Shown here one piece after another: positions 61,566 through 64,000 of a stretch of DNA of 64,000 bases (within the stretch, counting starts at the first letter, position 1; each line of letters starts with the position of its first letter). A model generated the notes under the pieces. It saw nothing but the letters and a program-made list of their open reading frames with translations, searched no databases and was not told where the DNA came from. The stretch comes from Burkholderiales bacterium (GTDB lineage Bacteria; Pseudomonadota; Gammaproteobacteria; Burkholderiales; SG8-39). The stretch is taken from NCBI GenBank assembly GCA_017880775.1, contig JADGRQ010000002.1:62001-126000 (forward strand). The letters run 5' to 3'. The position numbers and the translations under genes were made by a program.

Positions 61566-61736
61566 GGCCGCGACACCCATGCCACCGGGACGCGGCCCCA
61601 ATGGAAAAGGCCCGATCAGTCTGAAGCCTTGGAGGGCGGACTAGATCGGGCCGGAGTGGCGACTCACTTCAGGGGTGCGCCGGTGCCGCCCAGGCCTTCT
61701 AATCCACGGGCGCGGAGTTCAACTCTCCGGCACTCC
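61566..61736 (+). ncRNA. structured RNA with two hairpins and a tRNA-like 3' domain
   Basis: Hairpin 1: GGCCGCG (61566-61572) pairs with CGCGGCC (61591-61597). Hairpin 2: GGCCCGATCAGTC (61609-61621) pairs with GACTAGATCGGGCC (61639-61652), 13 bp with one bulged A. Then a cloverleaf-like part (61653-61736): acceptor GGAGTG/CACTCC, a GGCG/CGCC arm, an arm closed by CGCCC/GGGCG holding the loop CTTCTAA (UCU at the anticodon position), and a perfect T arm CGGAG-TTCAACT-CTCCG. A mismatch at the seventh acceptor pair, a poor anticodon stem and ACCT instead of encoded CCA argue against an ordinary tRNA. Confidence 0.55.
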
Positions 61737-61771
61737 ACCTTTTGCTGCACCTACTATAGGAAGAATAACAC

Positions 61772-62041
61772 ATGGCTAGCTTGATGATTGGGTACGACCT
61801 GAACAGGCCCGGAAAGAACTACCCGGAACTAATCGAAGCAATTAAGGCAATCGGCTCGTGGTGGCATTGTCTCGACTCTACCTGGATCGTAAAAACCGAG
61901 CAGACGGCGGCTCAGATTCGGGATCGGTTGAGGCCGCATATTGACACCAACGACGAATTACTGGTCGCCAAACTTACGGGCGAAGGTGCTTGGGCGGGGT
62001 TCGATAATCAGTGTGCTACTTGGTTGACGAACAACCTCTAG
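61772..62041 (+). CDS. passenger gene 7, Cas2-fold SinR-family protein
   Basis: An 89-residue ferredoxin-like protein: 'MASLMIGYDLNRPGKNYPEL', 'AIGSWWHCLDSTWIVKTEQT' and 'NDELLVAKLTGEGAWAGFDN' match the family annotated SinR-like, related in fold to Cas2 but found outside CRISPR loci. No array or cas1 is nearby. Role unknown. It follows the structured RNA by 35 bases. Confidence 0.75.
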   Translation: MASLMIGYDLNRPGKNYPELIEAIKAIGSWWHCLDSTWIVKTEQTAAQIRDRLRPHIDTNDELLVAKLTGEGAWAGFDNQCATWLTNNL

Positions 62042-62129
62042 CGCCACCGTAGTACTCCTCCCTAACCTTCACCGGCACTCCCAAAAGCCGAGCGATCAGG
62101 CGGAGCAGTTTTTCTCGAATCGCTTTCAT
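62016..62129 (-). CDS. possible 37-aa basic protein
   Basis: ATG 62129 with GGAG 7 bases upstream opens a frame 'MKAIREKLLRLIARLLGVPV' then 'KVREEYYGGARGCSSTK'. It is an amphipathic, basic helix followed by a short tail, overlapping the end of the Cas2-fold gene by 26 bases. Only the ribosome binding site and reading frame support it. Confidence 0.35.
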   Translation of the reverse strand: MKAIREKLLRLIARLLGVPVKVREEYYGGARGCSSTK

Positions 62130-62146
62130 GGTAATTCTCCAGTTTG

Positions 62147-62168
62147 GCCCCCGCAATGGGGGCTTTTT
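62147..62168 (+). terminator. intrinsic terminator after the passenger genes
   Basis: GCCCCC-GCAAT-GGGGGC followed by TTTTTGTT. It lies 105 bases behind the Cas2-fold gene and ends plus-strand transcription before the right terminal repeat. Confidence 0.8.
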
Positions 62169-62218
62169 GTTGCCCTAAAAACCGTCCTCTACGCCCTTCA
62201 AAATCGTTGCTTTTCGTC

Positions 62219-62234
62219 ACTTGCCGTCAAGGGA
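62219..62234 (-). repeat. right terminal inverted repeat
   Basis: ACTTGCCGTCAAGGGA, the reverse complement of the left repeat with one difference. Confidence 0.65.
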
Positions 62235-62410
62235 GACATACGCACTAATCCACATGCGCCAACGATCGGCCCTGCGCGTCGTCGCAATTCCGTCTGATGC
62301 CCGATAGCTTGCTGCAAGTCACTGTAATTGATGCGGAAAAATGCGATGAAATATTACTCGCCACCGACTTTGCGCCGTTCTTGGGCCGGTAAACCGTACT
62401 TGCCCAAAGA

Positions 62411-62445
62411 ATATCCACAAACTTACCCACAGCTTTTGTGGATAA
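62411..62445. promoter_or_regulatory. cluster of three DnaA-box-like sites
   Basis: ATATCCACA (62411-62419) and TTACCCACA (62423-62431) each match TTATCCACA in 8 of 9 bases; TGTGGATAA (62437-62445) is a perfect box on the other strand. The remaining bases between the transposon and exbB (62235-62605) show no gene. The cluster could be a replication-control or DnaA-titration site or a regulator of exbB. Confidence 0.5.
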
Positions 62446-62605
62446 GGAAGTCGGCCTGATTCTTGCCCGCGGTGCGAAGTGATTTTCCGCGCCTCAGACC
62501 GCCTCGCAGTATTGTTTGCTAACTTGCCCGCAGGCAAGGCTTTGGCTAAAGTGCCCGCGTCTCGCGTTTTGTTCGTCCAGTCGCAGGTTCCTACAAGGAG
62601 TCCGC

Positions 62606-63238
62606 TTGTTCGCCATTATCCAGGCCGCCGGTTGGCCCATCTGGCCATTGCTGCTCGTATCCATCATCGGAGTTGCGCTGATCATCGAACGCTCGGTCAC
62701 GCTGCGTGACGCGAAGATCGTCCCGGCCAACCTGCTTGGTCAGGTGGTGAACGTCTATCATCGCCAGGGCATCAACGACGAGGTGGTCGAAAAACTGGCG
62801 AAGGACTCGCCGCTGGGCCAAGTGCTCGCCGCGGGACTGCGCAACCACAAGGCCTCGCGCTACGTGATGAAAGACGCGATCGAGGAGGCGGGTCGCGGGG
62901 CCGCGCACGAACTGGCGCGCTTTCTCACCACGCTCGGCACCATCGCCACGGCTTCGCCGCTGCTCGGGCTGTTCGGTACCGTGGTGGGCATGATCGAGAT
63001 CTTCGGTTCGCAATCGCCCACGGGCGCCAACCCGCAGCAACTCGCCCACGGCATCTCGATCGCGCTCTACAACACCGGCTTCGGCATCGCCATCGCGGTG
63101 CCTGCGCTGATTTTCTACCGGCATTTCAGGAACAAGGTCGACGGCTACGTGGTGCGGATGGAGCAGGCGGCCTCCAAGCTGGTGGACACCGTGCACGGCG
63201 AGCGCGTTGAAATCGCCGTGCGCCCGCAACAGCAATGA
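62606..63238 (+). CDS. exbB: ExbB/TolQ/MotA-type proton channel protein
   Basis: A 210-residue inner-membrane protein with three helices. The TTG start at 62606 has AAGGAG 5 bases upstream and gives 'MFAIIQAAGWPIWPLLLVSI'. The channel helices carry 'FLTTLGTIATASPLLGLFGT' and 'LAHGISIALYNTGFGIAIAV', the conserved TolQ/ExbB pore segments. With ExbD it forms a proton-driven motor coupled to TonB or Tol. The pair stands upstream of lpxK in betaproteobacteria and is often indispensable there. Confidence 0.93.
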   Translation: MFAIIQAAGWPIWPLLLVSIIGVALIIERSVTLRDAKIVPANLLGQVVNVYHRQGINDEVVEKLAKDSPLGQVLAAGLRNHKASRYVMKDAIEEAGRGAAHELARFLTTLGTIATASPLLGLFGTVVGMIEIFGSQSPTGANPQQLAHGISIALYNTGFGIAIAVPALIFYRHFRNKVDGYVVRMEQAASKLVDTVHGERVEIAVRPQQQ

Positions 63239-63651
63239 ACTTCCGGCGCGGACATCAGCGCGAGGAGCCGGAACTCAACCTGATTCCGATGATCGACGTG
63301 CTGCTGGTGATCCTGATCTTCCTGATGATCACCACCACCTATTCCAAGTACACCGAGCTGCAGATCAACCTGCCTACCGCGGACGCGGAAAAGCAGCTCG
63401 AGCGACCCAACGAAATCAACGTGCTGGTGAATTCCTCGGGCCAGTACGTCATCAACAAGTCCACGGTCACCTTCAGCAGCGTCCAGGCGCTCGCCGACGA
63501 CCTGCGCCGCGCGGGCGGCACGCAGAAAGACCCGGTGATCGTGATCAGCGCGGATGCGACCGCCACGCACCAGGCCGTGATCCGCGTCATGGAGGCCGCG
63601 CGCGTCGCCGGCTACCCGCAGATCACCTTCACGACCGTCGCCAGCAAGTAG
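63235..63651 (+). CDS. exbD: ExbD/TolR-type biopolymer transport protein
   Basis: A 138-residue protein with a short cytoplasmic N-terminus, one membrane helix containing the proton-carrying Asp ('LNLIPMIDVLLVILIFLMIT') and a periplasmic domain. It overlaps exbB by ATGA. Length and topology are normal. Confidence 0.95.
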   Translation: MNFRRGHQREEPELNLIPMIDVLLVILIFLMITTTYSKYTELQINLPTADAEKQLERPNEINVLVNSSGQYVINKSTVTFSSVQALADDLRRAGGTQKDPVIVISADATATHQAVIRVMEAARVAGYPQITFTTVASK

Positions 63652-63667
63652 GCGGCGACCCGCCGCC

Positions 63668-64000
63668 ATCGTCGCGCAAGCGCTCGCAAAACACTGGTAC
63701 CGCCGAACTGCGCTCGCGTGGGTGCTGTTGCCGGCGAGTTGGCTGTTCGGCGCGGTGACCCTGCTGCGCCGGCTCGCCTACCGCCTGCACCTTCTCGCAA
63801 GCGAGCGCACCGGAGTCCCGCTCATCGTGGTCGGCAACCTGAGCGTCGGCGGCAGCGGCAAGACCCCGCTGGTGCTGTGGATCGCCGAGTACCTGAAGAA
63901 GAACGGATACCGCCCCGGCATCGTCAGCCGCGGCCACGGCGCCCGCGTCGAGGCGCCGCGCGAGGTTACCATCGCGTCCGAACCGGACGAAGTGGGGGAC
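63668..64000 (+). CDS. lpxK: tetraacyldisaccharide 4'-kinase, N-terminal part
   Basis: LpxK phosphorylates the lipid A precursor. The first ~110 residues are inside the window: 'YRRTALAWVLLPASWLFGAV' (membrane-associated helix) and the P-loop 'VVGNLSVGGSGKTPLVLWIA', then 'GYRPGIVSRGHGA'. No ATG, GTG or TTG occurs in frame at the expected place ('AQALAKHWYRR' is preceded by ATC GTC at 63668-63673); the first canonical codon is GTG 63722, inside the conserved helix. So the start is either unusual or affected by an error. The gene runs out of the window. Confidence 0.88.
   Translation, partial: MVAQALAKHWYRRTALAWVLLPASWLFGAVTLLRRLAYRLHLLASERTGVPLIVVGNLSVGGSGKTPLVLWIAEYLKKNGYRPGIVSRGHGARVEAPREVTIASEPDEVGD

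Larger units (their letters stand above)
58597..62234 (+). mobile_element. IS1595-family transposon with passenger genes
   Basis: The boundaries are the inverted repeats TCCCTTGACAGCAAGT (58597-58612) and ACTTGCCGTCAAGGGA (62219-62234), 15 of 16 bases complementary. Just inside the left end lies an IS1595-type transposase, then seven or eight small passenger genes and a structured RNA. IS1595 is a family known to include members with passenger genes. No second terminal repeat is visible directly behind the transposase, which argues that the whole 3.6 kb moves as one unit. The element separates xseA from exbB. Confidence 0.65.

Noticed and set aside
61653-61736. An ordinary tRNA-Arg(UCU) or the 3' end of a tmRNA
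   Set aside because: The T arm and loop CTTCTAA fit, but the acceptor has a mismatch, the anticodon stem does not pair, there is no CCA, and no tmRNA 5' half or tag frame is seen upstream.
61772-62041. CRISPR-associated Cas2
   Set aside because: The protein has the Cas2 fold, but no repeat array or other cas gene is present; it matches the SinR-like family instead.

Overview
The window is about 64 kb of high-GC chromosomal DNA from a betaproteobacterium (Burkholderiales/Nitrosomonadales-like; species not identifiable by eye). This rests on the gene orders lpxC-dciA-secA-argJ, yacG-zapD-coaE-pilD-pilC, ffh/rpsP-rimM-trmD-rplS, ribBA-ribH-nusB-(thiL)-pgpA, recA-recX-alaS and xseA/exbB-exbD-lpxK, plus a tripartite tricarboxylate transporter typical of that class. 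Most of the window is dense housekeeping DNA with many ATGA/GTGA start-stop overlaps.

Layout. 1-8 kb: end of lpxC, dciA, an M23 peptidase, secA, argJ, a DUF815 ATPase and a MutT-ThiE fusion. 8-11.6 kb: an ECF sigma/anti-sigma pair facing a Tat-exported phosphoesterase and a cupredoxin, then an SDR. 11.6-17.6 kb (minus strand): yacG-zapD-coaE-pilD-pilC, a CorC-like protein and a CcsA-like protein. 17.6-26.7 kb: ffh, the rpsP operon, riboflavin genes, nusB, a thiL gene reduced to its two ends, pgpA, pncC/cinA and an AmmeMemoRadiSam pair. 26.7-38.7 kb: an oxidoreductase, recA-recX, alaS, a DUF6152 remnant, an AAA ATPase, a thioesterase, aroG behind a phenylalanine-type attenuator, a permease and two membrane glycan/prenyl-transfer genes. 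38.7-46.3 kb: an ArsS-type radical SAM cluster (ArsS, phosphoesterase, DedA-reductase fusion, DUF547, two arsenosugar-type glycosyltransferases, DUF3047). 46.4-49.5 kb: tctBAC. 49.8-54.5 kb: cfa, and opposite it a cobO-sigma-anti-sigma-HAD-RidA operon, then an ACT protein.

From 54.5 to 62.3 kb the DNA is accessory. First come integron-type gene cassettes without an integrase: a GNAT gene followed by a well-formed attC, an IS110 fragment, and a DUF2971 gene followed by a second attC-like site. A broken VapBC-like pair and a small cysteine protein follow, then xseA. Between xseA and exbB sits a 3.6-kb element with 16-bp inverted ends (15/16 identical). It carries an IS1595-family transposase and passengers: a 63-aa protein, a DUF2335 membrane protein, three very small minus-strand proteins, a DUF5343 protein behind a nested palindrome, a highly structured RNA with a tRNA-like 3' domain, and a Cas2-fold (SinR-family) protein. 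Core genes resume with a DnaA-box cluster, exbB, exbD and the start of lpxK.

The strongest leads are the transposon with its tRNA-like RNA, the cassette array, the four-segment attenuator ahead of aroG, and the internal deletion of thiL. All calls come from reading the sequence and from recall of families; no database search was run.
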